Positions 33,617-43,211 of a stretch of 64,000 nt of DNA are shown here, in pieces. Made by a program: the position numbers and the translations under genes. The notes beneath the pieces were generated by a model that made no database searches, was not told where the DNA came from, and saw nothing but the letters and a program-made list of their open reading frames with translations. Origin of the DNA: Okeanomitos corallinicola TIOX110 (GTDB lineage: Bacteria; Cyanobacteriota; Cyanobacteriia; Cyanobacteriales; Nostocaceae); NCBI RefSeq assembly GCF_038050375.1, contig NZ_CP150886.1, positions 4,629,318 to 4,693,317 of the forward strand, given 5' to 3'. The first letter of the stretch is position 1. Every line of letters starts with the position of its first letter.

Positions 33617-36181
33617 TTAAAACTTCAAGGAAGTCCTGAATAATCCTACCCAAATTGTATCATTAGCTGCATTATGTTCTGGATTAGTAATCATTAAAAA
33701 TCCAGGGGTAATATCAATTCTTTCAGTCAATGGGTAACGATAAGATAATTCCCAATGTAAGGAAGTATCCTGATCTTGTCGTTGCAGAATATCATTATTT
33801 GTGACTTTAGGTGGCATTCCAAATACAAAACTTAACTGACTACCTAATTTACCCAAATCTGTTAAAGATGCAGTAATTGCCCAACTCCAAATATCTGCAT
33901 TAGCACCGGGATCAAAATTGACTCCATTTAAATTAGCTATAGCTTGATTTTCAGTCTTAAAGTAGCTAGTCCAACCGCCTAAAACTAATTTATCACTTAA
34001 TTTATAAGTTAATTGTAAACCAAAAGCATTGGAAGAAGTTGGTGTATCTTCCCCAAAAGGTAATTGACCAAATTCACTACCTTTACTACCAGTAACATTA
34101 ATAGTTGATCCTGGTCGAGAAGCATAATAATTACCGTAGGTAAAGGCAATACCAAGTTGATCTGATGGGGTATATGTAATTTGACTTAATAAGGTATATT
34201 GTCCGCCAAATAAGCCTTCATTGGGATTATTTCCAGATGTAGTTAAATAACTAATACCTGCTGCTAATTGATCATTAAATTGGTAGTAACCTATTGCACC
34301 GCTACCAAATGCAAAGGAATAAATGGGACTTTCTGCACCAAAGTTAGAAATTGAACTGACGGGGTTAAGTGCGGGAAAAATTCGAGTAGGAAAACCAGCG
34401 GTGGGAGCAATGATAATTTGTCCTTTATCTCCTATGGGAAATTGATATATTAGCGTTCCTAATATGACATCATTACTGGTATTTGTAGCACCTGATAAAA
34501 GAGTCATATCTGTACCAGTAATGGCACTACTGAGGTTATTAATATTCCCTCCTACCAGTTGGGTTCTTAGTTTATCTTTACCTGTAAAACTTGTATCTAG
34601 AGTGAGTGATGCGCGTCCGGCAAAGGTGGGATTTGCGGTTAATTTTTCGGTGGAATTTGTCCCAGGAAGAACTGCTTTTCGATCACCAAAACCACTAATG
34701 ATGTTAAAGTCTACTGTACCTCTTAAAACTGTAGTTGTGCTAAATTGCTGATCCTGAATTAAAGCGGTTTTATCTGCTAATTTATCTATTCTATTAGTTA
34801 TATTCTGTAATTCTGAAGTAAATTCTGTTTGTAATCTTTGGACAACTGCTAAGTCTTGTTTGTTAGCTAATTTATTGGTTTGTAAACCATCAAGCGATCG
34901 CCTAATTTTCAGCAAACACGAATTTAACATAAATGCAAATTCATGACGTTTTAGTGATCTATTCCCAGCAAAGGTATTTTGAGAAGTACCGCTCAGACAT
35001 TGATGTTTTTCTACTAAATTATTTAATGCTGAATAAGCCCAATGTTGAGAATCAACATCTATTAATTGATTGACGTTAACAATGGGTTGGACATCACTGG
35101 GAGTATTATCATATAGATTGCCAATGGGAGATAATCTTAAATCATCTCCGCTAATTGCTGCCACAGAGTTGATTTTAAATTGATTATTAATAGCGACAAT
35201 TGCCTTTTTATTAACATCATCAGGAACTTTGGTATATCCTAATTCTTGATTTAATTTTTGTCCTTGGGTGAAAATCCATGTTAATAAGCTTTGGGTTTTT
35301 TCCAGAACTTTTTGATTATCATAATTTTTAGGGAGTAATAGCCAAGTTAAACTCACTAAAGGATAACCATTTTCTGGATCTTGAATATCTTCGGTGGTAA
35401 AATCATTGTTAAATTTGACATTTGCTAAGGCTTTTTCCGTGGTTTCAATATTGGGTTTTACATAGTTACCACTTTTGTTTTCAAGACTAGCAATGGATAG
35501 ATTTTCTTTTAGAGCTATACTTGTTTGTACATAACCAATTGCTCCCTCGGTTCTGCGGACTTCTCCAGCGATCGCACTATCGTCTGTTAACTCCGAAAAT
35601 ACCGGAAATTTCCATTCTGGATTTTGACTAGGGAGAATTTTTCCCCCAGTAATTTTGTTGAGATATTTAGTGAGAATAAAACTGGTACTGCAATTTTTAG
35701 CACAAGTTACAACTTCAATTTCTTGATTGGGAAATCGGGGATTTACTTGTTGCCAATTTGTGATTTCACCGGTGAATATTTTTGCTAATTGATCACGGGA
35801 TAATTGAATAGTGCTACTAACTTCTTGCAAATTATAAACAACAGCTACACTGCTACCTCCTGTTGGTAACATCAATAAACCATCTTCCATTTGATTAATT
35901 TCAATAGGAGTGGGAATTAAAGTAGTAGCAGCAAAGTCTACAGAGTCATTAATAAAAAATCTAATCCCTCCACCACTACCAACGGCGGTATATTTAAATT
36001 TTTCACCTGTTTCTTGTTCATATTCTTGGCGATAACGTTCTAGTAATGGTTGAACAAATCCATCACCCGCACCTCTTAATACTTGAGCAAAAGCAGTGTT
36101 AGCGGTGAAAAGAATTGTTGTGGTACTGACTAAAGTAGCAGTTAAAAATTTCTGGTAGTTACTGAATTTGAAAAGTTTCAT
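33617..36181 (-). CDS. PstS-like binding domain / SLH / OprB-type porin fusion
   Basis: 854 residues. Signal peptide 1-32 (..TANTAFA|Q). Residues 33-335 are a PstS-like periplasmic phosphate-binding-type domain (GAGDGFVQPLLERYRQEY, AVGSGGGIRFFINDSVDFAATT, IFTGEITNWQQVNP). Residues 369-428 are an SLH motif (IDVDSQHWAYSALNNLVE..KRHEFAFMLNSCL), 435-475 a short coiled coil, and 485-854 a carbohydrate-selective porin (OprB) barrel ending in Phe. SLH-coil-porin is the normal cyanobacterial outer-membrane porin; the PstS-like front is extra. The usual RSDGSGT ligand loop reads TCAKNCSTSF, so phosphate binding is doubtful. It is open throughout, so it is a real fusion frame. Confidence 0.88.
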   Translation of the reverse strand: MKLFKFSNYQKFLTATLVSTTTILFTANTAFAQVLRGAGDGFVQPLLERYRQEYEQETGEKFKYTAVGSGGGIRFFINDSVDFAATTLIPTPIEINQMEDGLLMLPTGGSSVAVVYNLQEVSSTIQLSRDQLAKIFTGEITNWQQVNPRFPNQEIEVVTCAKNCSTSFILTKYLNKITGGKILPSQNPEWKFPVFSELTDDSAIAGEVRRTEGAIGYVQTSIALKENLSIASLENKSGNYVKPNIETTEKALANVKFNNDFTTEDIQDPENGYPLVSLTWLLLPKNYDNQKVLEKTQSLLTWIFTQGQKLNQELGYTKVPDDVNKKAIVAINNQFKINSVAAISGDDLRLSPIGNLYDNTPSDVQPIVNVNQLIDVDSQHWAYSALNNLVEKHQCLSGTSQNTFAGNRSLKRHEFAFMLNSCLLKIRRSLDGLQTNKLANKQDLAVVQRLQTEFTSELQNITNRIDKLADKTALIQDQQFSTTTVLRGTVDFNIISGFGDRKAVLPGTNSTEKLTANPTFAGRASLTLDTSFTGKDKLRTQLVGGNINNLSSAITGTDMTLLSGATNTSNDVILGTLIYQFPIGDKGQIIIAPTAGFPTRIFPALNPVSSISNFGAESPIYSFAFGSGAIGYYQFNDQLAAGISYLTTSGNNPNEGLFGGQYTLLSQITYTPSDQLGIAFTYGNYYASRPGSTINVTGSKGSEFGQLPFGEDTPTSSNAFGLQLTYKLSDKLVLGGWTSYFKTENQAIANLNGVNFDPGANADIWSWAITASLTDLGKLGSQLSFVFGMPPKVTNNDILQRQDQDTSLHWELSYRYPLTERIDITPGFLMITNPEHNAANDTIWVGLFRTSLKF

Positions 36182-36442
36182 TAATATATACCTAACACAA
36201 AAATCATAAAAACAATGACTATTCTTAGTTGAAAAGTCAGGAGTCAGGATGCTTGAGAAATTGCTTAATTATTAAATAGGCATTTTGGCATAATATCGTT
36301 TAACTTTGAAGATGCACATCATATAAAAAATCCAAACTATTAATATATCTGAATTTTCAGATTTGTAATTGCAAGGTCAATGAAAATTGATATGAGCCTG
36401 AAAATCTGACTACTGACCGCTGAGATATGAATACTGACCTTC

Positions 36443-37000
36443 CTAGAGACTAAGTTTTTTGCGGTAAATAACTACTTTATTGCCATCTGTAGCCACTTCT
36501 AACCAAAAATCCTTAATTACAAATTGATAATACAATTCTCCCAGTCTGGTACTACGCCAAATGCTGAGAAGTTGATCATTTGGGGCCCATCTTTTAAAGG
36601 CTTTAACCGCAATTTCTGGTACTGCACTAGGATCAATTTCTTCATCCACTTGCACAATAGTTCCATTGGGGGTAACTTGTACTTCTACTTCAAAACCCTG
36701 TTGGTTTTTACCTCTGAGAATATAGATTAAATCACCTTTTGATTTGATTTCAATTCTGGCTTCGTTAAATTGAGCATTTGTTGCTGTTTTTGCAGCAGAC
36801 ATCGCCGGCATTGGTATTTCTGTCAGGGGTATTTTTCTAACTATTCCACCTAGATTTTGGGCTATTAATATTTTTCTTGGTGTTTTCAAAGATTGAGCTT
36901 TTACATTACTGGGAAATATTGAAGTAGTAAAAACTGCTATTCCTGTAATTAGCAATACTTTTTTCCAATTTTGTGTCATCATAATCATTTTTTCGCTCAT
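36443..37000 (-). CDS. Secreted hypothetical protein (PepSY-like fold possible)
   Basis: 185 residues. Signal peptide KKVLLITGIAVFTTSIFPSNVKA|Q. The mature part has two short repeats of beta-strand character, ARIEIKSKGDLIYILRGKNQQGFEVEVQVTPNGTIVQVDEEIDPSAVP and LGELYYQFVIKDFWLEVATDGNKVVIYRKK, reminiscent of PepSY-type domains. Periplasmic. It lies upstream of and co-oriented with the porin fusion, 261 bases away, which may reflect related function. The start may be one of three closely spaced Met codons. Confidence 0.72.
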   Translation of the reverse strand: MSEKMIMMTQNWKKVLLITGIAVFTTSIFPSNVKAQSLKTPRKILIAQNLGGIVRKIPLTEIPMPAMSAAKTATNAQFNEARIEIKSKGDLIYILRGKNQQGFEVEVQVTPNGTIVQVDEEIDPSAVPEIAVKAFKRWAPNDQLLSIWRSTRLGELYYQFVIKDFWLEVATDGNKVVIYRKKLSL

Positions 37001-37229
37001 TTTTTACTCATGTTAATTTTAAGACTAAAACTAAACTAATCCCAGTTAATTAAGAATGCATCAGTAACAATGTTTAAAAATTTCTTTCTGGGTTGCACTA
37101 TATATTTACTATTGCATTTATATTGCTCAGGGGCGGGATATTTTTGAATATTTTTAGATTTTTGTAATGTGCGATCGCCCTGCAATCAAAATATATTAAT
37201 TGATGATAGGCGATCGCTTTAAATTCTAT

Positions 37230-38204
37230 CTATCCTTCAAAAATGTGAGCAGCCATCCGCCCAGATTTATCAAAGACAAAATCTACTGGCTTATATCCAG
37301 CAGAACTAATCAATTTTTGGAAGACATCAGTAGGATATTTAAAAGAACTCAAGGTATGGAACTTTTGTCCTTCTTTAATTTCTACAGTTTCATTTCCTAG
37401 CGCAAACTTTTGTGATTTAGTAGCAGTCAGAACGTGCTTTAAATCATGAGACTCTGGATGCCATTCTGGTTTATACTTAAATGCCAATGGATCAAGATCA
37501 ACTAAATTCATATCACGATGAAGACGACAGATGATATTCTCCATAAACACTGCCATTTTGGGAGTATCATAAGCTTTTAATAAGGAAACTTCATCTTGGT
37601 TCGCATCATGTACTAGGAGTACATAGTGAGTTTTACCCACCAATTCCTTGATATAAGACATGAAAACTGGAACTTCATCTTTCCTTAAATTGGCAATTGT
37701 ACTACCCTTGAACAAAATTACAGGTTTTTCAAATTCTGGTAAACTGTCTAGCTGGGTAAAATCATTCTGGATACCAGAGACAGAAATGTTAGGCAGTTCT
37801 GAACTAATGACTTCTAACACTTTGTCCAAAAAAGATTGGGAAATTTCAATTCCCAAATAACCCTTTAAGTTCTTACAAAAACGAAGTAAAGGAATAGTTT
37901 TTAGGCGAATACTTTGTTCACTACCAGGGCCTAATTCAATAAAGGTAGCATCAGCACCAATCATATTTGTGAGAACACCACCTTTATTTTGGAATAGTTC
38001 TGCTTCATACTTGTAAAGGTAATAGTCTTCTTCTCCTTCCAACATCTCATTGTATAAGATACCACCTCTAACTAAGTCGTTCTCATCTTGAGGAGTTCCA
38101 TACAAGTAAGGCCATAAATTGCCATTCAGTTGTTCTAGGAAGAATGCTTTAGCATCTTGTTCAAGTTTATGAACAACCTTTTTATCTCCAACTACATTTG
38201 CCAT
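37230..38204 (-). CDS. EgtD-family methyltransferase, divergent second copy
   Basis: 324 residues. The fold matches the EgtD/DUF2260 class: SAM site FIELGPGSEQSIRLKTIPLL, GYLGIEISQSFLD, VILFKGSTIANL and YVLLVHDANQDEVSLLKAYDT. The EgtD-typical N-terminal block (SPKYFYDDPGSLLFEKI) is absent, replaced by LVRGGILYNEMLEGEEDYYLYKYE. It ends the cluster EgtB-like, EgtD, this gene, 40 bases after egtD on the same strand. It could methylate another amino acid, or a thiol-histidine product. Confidence 0.8.
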   Translation of the reverse strand: MANVVGDKKVVHKLEQDAKAFFLEQLNGNLWPYLYGTPQDENDLVRGGILYNEMLEGEEDYYLYKYEAELFQNKGGVLTNMIGADATFIELGPGSEQSIRLKTIPLLRFCKNLKGYLGIEISQSFLDKVLEVISSELPNISVSGIQNDFTQLDSLPEFEKPVILFKGSTIANLRKDEVPVFMSYIKELVGKTHYVLLVHDANQDEVSLLKAYDTPKMAVFMENIICRLHRDMNLVDLDPLAFKYKPEWHPESHDLKHVLTATKSQKFALGNETVEIKEGQKFHTLSSFKYPTDVFQKLISSAGYKPVDFVFDKSGRMAAHIFEG

Positions 38205-38244
38205 TTTTTACTCATCGCTAGTTGTTGTATCCACTGTTTTTTAT

Positions 38245-39219
38245 CTAAACTTGGCAAAGAATTAAACCAAACCAACCTTTTCCATCTGTCCAGGTTTTTA
38301 CAGTATTCAATCCTTTACTCTGCAATTGTTTTTCCATAGTTGCTAAATCAAACTTCCGAGAAATTTCTGTTAAGATACTTTCTCCCGCTTCAAAGGAAAC
38401 CTTTAAATCTAATGCTGCTAAATTTACCCAATGACTTCTTTGGCAGTGTAAGTGCATCTCGATTCGATTGTCAACCCCATTATAAATCGCTTGATGTTTA
38501 AACAAACTGATATCAAAATCACCTTGAAAACGCCAATTTAAATGAGAAAGCATATTCAAATTAAAAGCCGCAGTCACACCTTGACTATCGTTATAAGCAG
38601 CTTCTAAAATATCTTTGGGTTTTTGTAAATCTATCCCCAATAGAAAGAAATCTCCAGGTTGTAAAGTGCGAGCAACTTGAGTTAAAAAACTATCACATTC
38701 TTCTGGGTTAAAATTCCCTAAAGAACTTCCCAGAAAAAACAACATCCGTGACTGTAAATAATTTGATTCCAGATGTACTAAAGCTTGTTCATAAGTTCCT
38801 AATAACCCATGAATATTAATATCAGGATATTTTTCCTGTAACTGTAAAACACTGGTTTTGAGAATACCTCCACTCACATCAATCGGCAGATATCTACAAG
38901 AATCAGCAATCTTTTGATAAGCAGTTAACAAAGCTTGTGTTTTCGTAGAACTACCACTACCTAACTCTATCAACTCACAACAATTTGTAATTGCTGCAAT
39001 TTCATCAGCATATTGATTTAAAATCCATGCTTCTGTACGAGTGGGATAATACTCTGGTAACTCACAAATCTTTTCAAATAACAGAGAACCAGGATCATCG
39101 TAAAAGTATTTAGGAGATAAAGTTTTTGGAGTTTGACTTAACCCCTTAATTACATCTTTTCCATCATCTTTTAACTCTTGATAATGATGATCTAAAACTG
39201 TTAAAGGTTGAGCAATCAT
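38245..39219 (-). CDS. egtD: L-histidine N-alpha-methyltransferase
   Basis: 324 residues. EgtD trimethylates histidine to hercynine, the first step of ergothioneine synthesis. Diagnostic blocks: TLSPKYFYDDPGSLLFEKICELPEYYPTRTEAWIL, LIELGSGSSTKTQALL (SAM), YLPIDVSGGIL, FFLGSSLGNFNPEE, LLGIDLQKPKDILEAAYND and FNLNMLSHLN. It is of normal length, and 54 bases separate it from the sulfoxide synthase gene upstream. Confidence 0.93.
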   Translation of the reverse strand: MIAQPLTVLDHHYQELKDDGKDVIKGLSQTPKTLSPKYFYDDPGSLLFEKICELPEYYPTRTEAWILNQYADEIAAITNCCELIELGSGSSTKTQALLTAYQKIADSCRYLPIDVSGGILKTSVLQLQEKYPDINIHGLLGTYEQALVHLESNYLQSRMLFFLGSSLGNFNPEECDSFLTQVARTLQPGDFFLLGIDLQKPKDILEAAYNDSQGVTAAFNLNMLSHLNWRFQGDFDISLFKHQAIYNGVDNRIEMHLHCQRSHWVNLAALDLKVSFEAGESILTEISRKFDLATMEKQLQSKGLNTVKTWTDGKGWFGLILCQV

Positions 39220-39273
39220 TTTTTAAATCCTCTGTTGTTAACTATGCAAATCTGCGTGATAAAAAGTATTTAA

Positions 39274-40638
39274 TTAATCCAAACTTTCAGCAATTCTAAA
39301 ACCAACGTGCTGATAAAAATAAGGACGAAACCAGTTGCGATAACAAGGCAAAGCCATTGTACCATTTGTTGCCCAAGAACCACCAAGCATCATCTGATGG
39401 TTATGATCAAAAAAAGGTGCAGCATTATCTTCATAGAGATAATGAGGTGCAAATCCTGGTAAGGGGTAAAATGTGCTAGATAACCATTCCCAAACATTAC
39501 CCCGTAAATCGTAAAGTCCAGATTTTTGATTATTTGCAAACATTCCCACAGGAGAAGGTGAAACAAATTCTACATTCAGATTATAGTTATTTTCTAAACT
39601 AGAATCTTCTGATATTTTTAAGGCTTGATTCCATTCTGCTTCTGTCATTAAGCGAATGTTTTTATCTTGCTGTTTACCTTTCCAAGTACAATAAGCTATT
39701 GCTTCATAATAATTGACTTCCACAGGCCAATCCAAAGGTAAATCTAGCTCGTCAAACACTGCACGATAGCGATATTCACCATTATTTTCTAATATCCAAA
39801 ATTTCGGATTTTGAATATTATATAATTCTTTCCAACTCCAAGATTCAACATTCCAATAATGTGGATTTTCATAACCACCAGCTTGGACAAACTCTAAAAA
39901 TTCGCCATTGGTGATTAAATTCTGATTGGCTAAAAATGGTTTAACTTCAACTTCCAAACTACCATATTCGCTATCCCAACCGAAAGTTAAATCATCTGCC
40001 TTTTTACCTAATTTAACTACACCACCGGGAATTTCTATCATTCTATTTTCAGGAGTTTTAGGATTTGTCGGGGCATAATTCCAACCTTGCGGACGCTTTA
40101 ATTTATCCACAGGTAATTGTCGCAATAGCATAGATGAAGTTTCAAAATGGATGCGACTATGTTCAATTCCCATCAATAAAGCCCAGAAAGGATGTTGGGG
40201 ATAAATAGGCAGATTTAAAGGTGTATTTTCGATGACTTTGGTAATAGCAGCTTTGGCTTTTTCTCGATATTGCCAAACTTGATCTACATCTGGCCAAACT
40301 ATATCTTTTGTAGCACTTTCTAACTCTGCTGGTGTTTCTGGATCAACACCTACTTCAAACAAAACTTCAAATTGGGGATGAATACGACTTTCTAATAAAC
40401 CGACTTGAATTAATTTGTTAATGTAAAAAACTGCGGAGTGACCAAGATAAAATATTAATTTATTTCTTAAAGGATCAGAATTGAGGTAGAATGTATCTTC
40501 ACTAATTAAACTTTTAAATAATTCTTCTTCCATTTCCCAGGAATTTTCAAAATAACTAAGTAAATTCTGAAAATTAAAATTATCAAGCTTAGGAACTTGA
40601 GTAGATGCCAATTGATTAGATTTGATGATTGTCTGCAT
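39274..40638 (-). CDS. egtB: Ergothioneine/ovothiol-type sulfoxide synthase (EgtB, OvoA-like)
   Basis: About 454 residues. The N-terminal DinB-like domain supplies iron ligands: YLGHSAVFYINKL (first His) and IEHSRIHFE (HxxxHxE). The C-terminal formylglycine-generating-enzyme-like domain contains MIEIPGGVVKLG, VNYYEAIAYCTW, GLYDLRGNVWEW and GGSWATNGT..RNWFRPYFYQHVGFR. The His segment and the FEVGVDPETPAEL..VWPDVDQVWQYR block resemble OvoA rather than mycobacterial EgtB; OvoA-derived EgtBs are known from cyanobacteria. It joins cysteine sulfur to hercynine using O2. I chose ATG 40638 over GTG 40659. Confidence 0.87.
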   Translation of the reverse strand: MQTIIKSNQLASTQVPKLDNFNFQNLLSYFENSWEMEEELFKSLISEDTFYLNSDPLRNKLIFYLGHSAVFYINKLIQVGLLESRIHPQFEVLFEVGVDPETPAELESATKDIVWPDVDQVWQYREKAKAAITKVIENTPLNLPIYPQHPFWALLMGIEHSRIHFETSSMLLRQLPVDKLKRPQGWNYAPTNPKTPENRMIEIPGGVVKLGKKADDLTFGWDSEYGSLEVEVKPFLANQNLITNGEFLEFVQAGGYENPHYWNVESWSWKELYNIQNPKFWILENNGEYRYRAVFDELDLPLDWPVEVNYYEAIAYCTWKGKQQDKNIRLMTEAEWNQALKISEDSSLENNYNLNVEFVSPSPVGMFANNQKSGLYDLRGNVWEWLSSTFYPLPGFAPHYLYEDNAAPFFDHNHQMMLGGSWATNGTMALPCYRNWFRPYFYQHVGFRIAESLD

Positions 40639-40914
40639 GGTTTTATATCTATGTAACACCCAGGTAAAATGATTTTTTTTACACTACATACATTTTTAAT
40701 TAAACCATATTGGTACACTTTTTTGATTCTTAACCAAAATTTAAATATTTTGGCGATGTTCCTAAAGAAAAGTTAAGATATCTTTTCTTATCTAACAAAA
40801 ACTTCCGTAAAAATCTCTTTAAATATTAATATTTATGTTAATGACAATAAATTTACATTATTTATTGCCAGAATAAACCAAAATGAAATTTGTGTAAAAA
40901 CTCAGGAAAAATTC

Positions 40915-43023
40915 ATGCGTTATCGAGTTCGTGCTATTTTACTCGCTAGTGTAGTCTGTGTATTCACATTATGGAGTATACCAGCTAGAACGGAAGAACA
41001 AGCAGCAGAATCAGCAACCACCGAAAAAGTACAATCTGCACCTGCTGGAAATCCCGAATTTGCAGTCACGACACAAGATCCAACCGTTCCTGTTGATGAA
41101 CTGCAATTATTACTTAAACCATTAACTCTAGCAGAATTGGAAAATGAATCAGCAGCTTGGCTGGTTTTACTGAAAAATAAAGTTCAGCAAATTAGTGATG
41201 CAGAAATAGCCATCAAAAGGCAAAATCAAAGTATCAACAAACAGCAGGAAGCCTCTGATTCCTTAACAAAATCCCAGGAATCCTTGAAAGCAGCTGAGGA
41301 ACAACTCAAAACAGCAACTCCTGGATCGCCAGAATATGAAGAGGCTACCAAAAAATTAGAAGCAGCCAAAGAAGACCTCAAAAAAGCACAGGAATCTATT
41401 CAACAAGCAAAGGAAGCTAAACAGGATATTCAAAAGGATGATAACTTAAAAGATGCCATAGACAAGGCTAAAGAAACAGAAGAATTAGATAAAGCTAAAA
41501 TAGCTTTAGAGGAAGCCAAAAAACAGCGAGAAGAATTAACTGCTGGTTCATTAGCTTACGAGAATGCTACAAGAAAGATTGATAAATTAGATGCAGCAAT
41601 TGTAGCTTTTGAAGAAGCTCAAACTACGCAAAAAGAGACTGTACCAGATTCACCAGAGTTCAAAGCAGCAACTCAAAAGCTAGAAGCAGCCCAGCAATCT
41701 CTCAAAAAAGCAATGGAAGAAATAGAAGGGACTAAAACCCCAGATGCTGCTAAAAAAACTTCCCAGGAACTGAATAAAGCCGAAACAGCTTTAGAAAACA
41801 CAAAAATTGAAAGTGATGGCAGTACAAAAATTGCTGGTTCAATTGATAGTCTTAAAGATAAAGAAAGTCTCAAACAAAAAGGAGGCAAATTAGAAAAAGC
41901 GGCAGAACAGTTAGATAAAAATGCTGAAGAAGAGGCGAAATTCAAAAACCAACTCGTCGTTACAGTTACGAACTTGCAAGCAGAAAGAACAGCCTTAGTT
42001 GATAGGTTTAAAGTCGTTCTTGATGAACTAGAACGTAAAGGTGGAGATCCAGCAGCCTATAAAAAATACATTGAAGCCATCAGCATAGTAAATATTGATT
42101 TACAAGACACTGAAGGAGCAGGTCTTCGTATAATCAGTTGGATGAAATCAGAAGAAGGCGGTTTACGTTGGGCGATCAATTTTGGTAAGTTTTTTGGTAT
42201 TTTAGCTGTTTCTGTTGTTGCTTCTCAGGCAATAGGAAATGTCACTAATAAATCTCTGAAACAGTTTGACGGTGGCTCAGAACTATTACGTCAGTTTATA
42301 GTCATGGTTATCAAACGTGGTGGTGTTGTGGTTGGTGTGATGTTGGCACTAACAGCATTAGAAGTTAGTCTTGGACCCATTTTAGCTTTAGTTGGGGGAG
42401 TGAGTTTCGTCTTAGCATTTGCCTTACAAAGTAACCTGGGTAACCTTGCCAGTGGTTTGATGATTATGTTTAACAAACCCTTTGATATCGGTGATGAAAT
42501 TAAAGTTAGTGGTATTTGGGGTTATGTAGATTCTATCTCTCTAGCCAGCACCAACATTAAAGGCTTTCTGGGTCAGATGTATGTTATACCCAATAATAAT
42601 GTTTGGGGAGGAATGATAGAAAATCTGACTCATGGCGAAAACCGTAAAGTGTCTATTTGGTTGCGGATTGGCATGAATGAAGACTTAGCAAAAGTGCAAA
42701 AATTATTGGTAGAAATTATTCAATCACACCCGAAAATTCTGGAAGATCCCAAACCAGGAAAATTTCTCTGGTCAGTGGAAGAATATTATTTCTCGATAGG
42801 TGTTAGTGGTTGGACTAAGAAAGATGATTTTTGGGGAGTTCATGAAGATGTAATTCAAATGATTCAGGAACGTTTCAAACAAGAAAATATCCCTGTTGCT
42901 CCAACTCCTGAACGCAAAATATATTACTTCTCAGAAGGAGGAGCAATGAATGAAATAACTGGAAGTTCAGATGCACTAATACCATCTTTTCCAGAAGAAA
43001 GAAATTTAACCTATGAATCTTAA
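40915..43023 (+). CDS. MscS-family mechanosensitive channel with long coiled-coil domain
   Basis: 702 residues. Signal peptide (LLASVVCVFTLWSIPA), then about 330 residues of Ala/Glu/Lys-rich periplasmic coiled coil with internal repeats (SPEYEEATKKLEAAKEDLKKA and SPEFKAATQKLEAAQQSLKKA are near copies). Then membrane helices from about residue 425 and the MscS pore and beta domain: GGVSFVLAFALQSNLGNLASGLMIMFNKPFDIGDEI..VYVIPNNNVWGGMIEN-type sequence. It probably releases solutes on osmotic downshock. The long coil may sense or span the cell wall (inference). Confidence 0.9.
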   Translation: MRYRVRAILLASVVCVFTLWSIPARTEEQAAESATTEKVQSAPAGNPEFAVTTQDPTVPVDELQLLLKPLTLAELENESAAWLVLLKNKVQQISDAEIAIKRQNQSINKQQEASDSLTKSQESLKAAEEQLKTATPGSPEYEEATKKLEAAKEDLKKAQESIQQAKEAKQDIQKDDNLKDAIDKAKETEELDKAKIALEEAKKQREELTAGSLAYENATRKIDKLDAAIVAFEEAQTTQKETVPDSPEFKAATQKLEAAQQSLKKAMEEIEGTKTPDAAKKTSQELNKAETALENTKIESDGSTKIAGSIDSLKDKESLKQKGGKLEKAAEQLDKNAEEEAKFKNQLVVTVTNLQAERTALVDRFKVVLDELERKGGDPAAYKKYIEAISIVNIDLQDTEGAGLRIISWMKSEEGGLRWAINFGKFFGILAVSVVASQAIGNVTNKSLKQFDGGSELLRQFIVMVIKRGGVVVGVMLALTALEVSLGPILALVGGVSFVLAFALQSNLGNLASGLMIMFNKPFDIGDEIKVSGIWGYVDSISLASTNIKGFLGQMYVIPNNNVWGGMIENLTHGENRKVSIWLRIGMNEDLAKVQKLLVEIIQSHPKILEDPKPGKFLWSVEEYYFSIGVSGWTKKDDFWGVHEDVIQMIQERFKQENIPVAPTPERKIYYFSEGGAMNEITGSSDALIPSFPEERNLTYES

Positions 43024-43083
43024 ATTTCTTGTTCAATTCTTAACTGAGAAACTAGCGACAGACAAAAAATAAAGTTTGTAGTT

Positions 43084-43097
43084 AGGGCTTCAGCCCT
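43084..43097. terminator. Hairpin after the MscS gene
   Basis: AGGGCT-tc-AGCCCT, extendable with GTT/GAC outside using a wobble pair. It lies 60 bases after the MscS stop in the convergent gap before ftsW; probably the plus-strand terminator. Confidence 0.5.
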
Positions 43098-43184
43098 GAC
43101 TATAACTAATAAAATTTATAAATAATAGCACCACAATAAAAATTAGGACTGGAAAATAAATAATAATTTTCATATCTAAGGTAG

Positions 43185-43205
43185 GGGTTTAGCACTGCTA
43201 AACCC
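43185..43205. terminator. Bidirectional hairpin terminator, second copy
   Basis: Identical 21-bp hairpin to 29304-29324 (arms GGGTTTAGCA and TGCTAAACCC), placed just before the ftsW stop between convergent genes. Reuse of the same sequence at two convergent junctions suggests a dispersed repeat serving as a terminator. Confidence 0.7.
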
Positions 43206-43211
43206 TTACGA

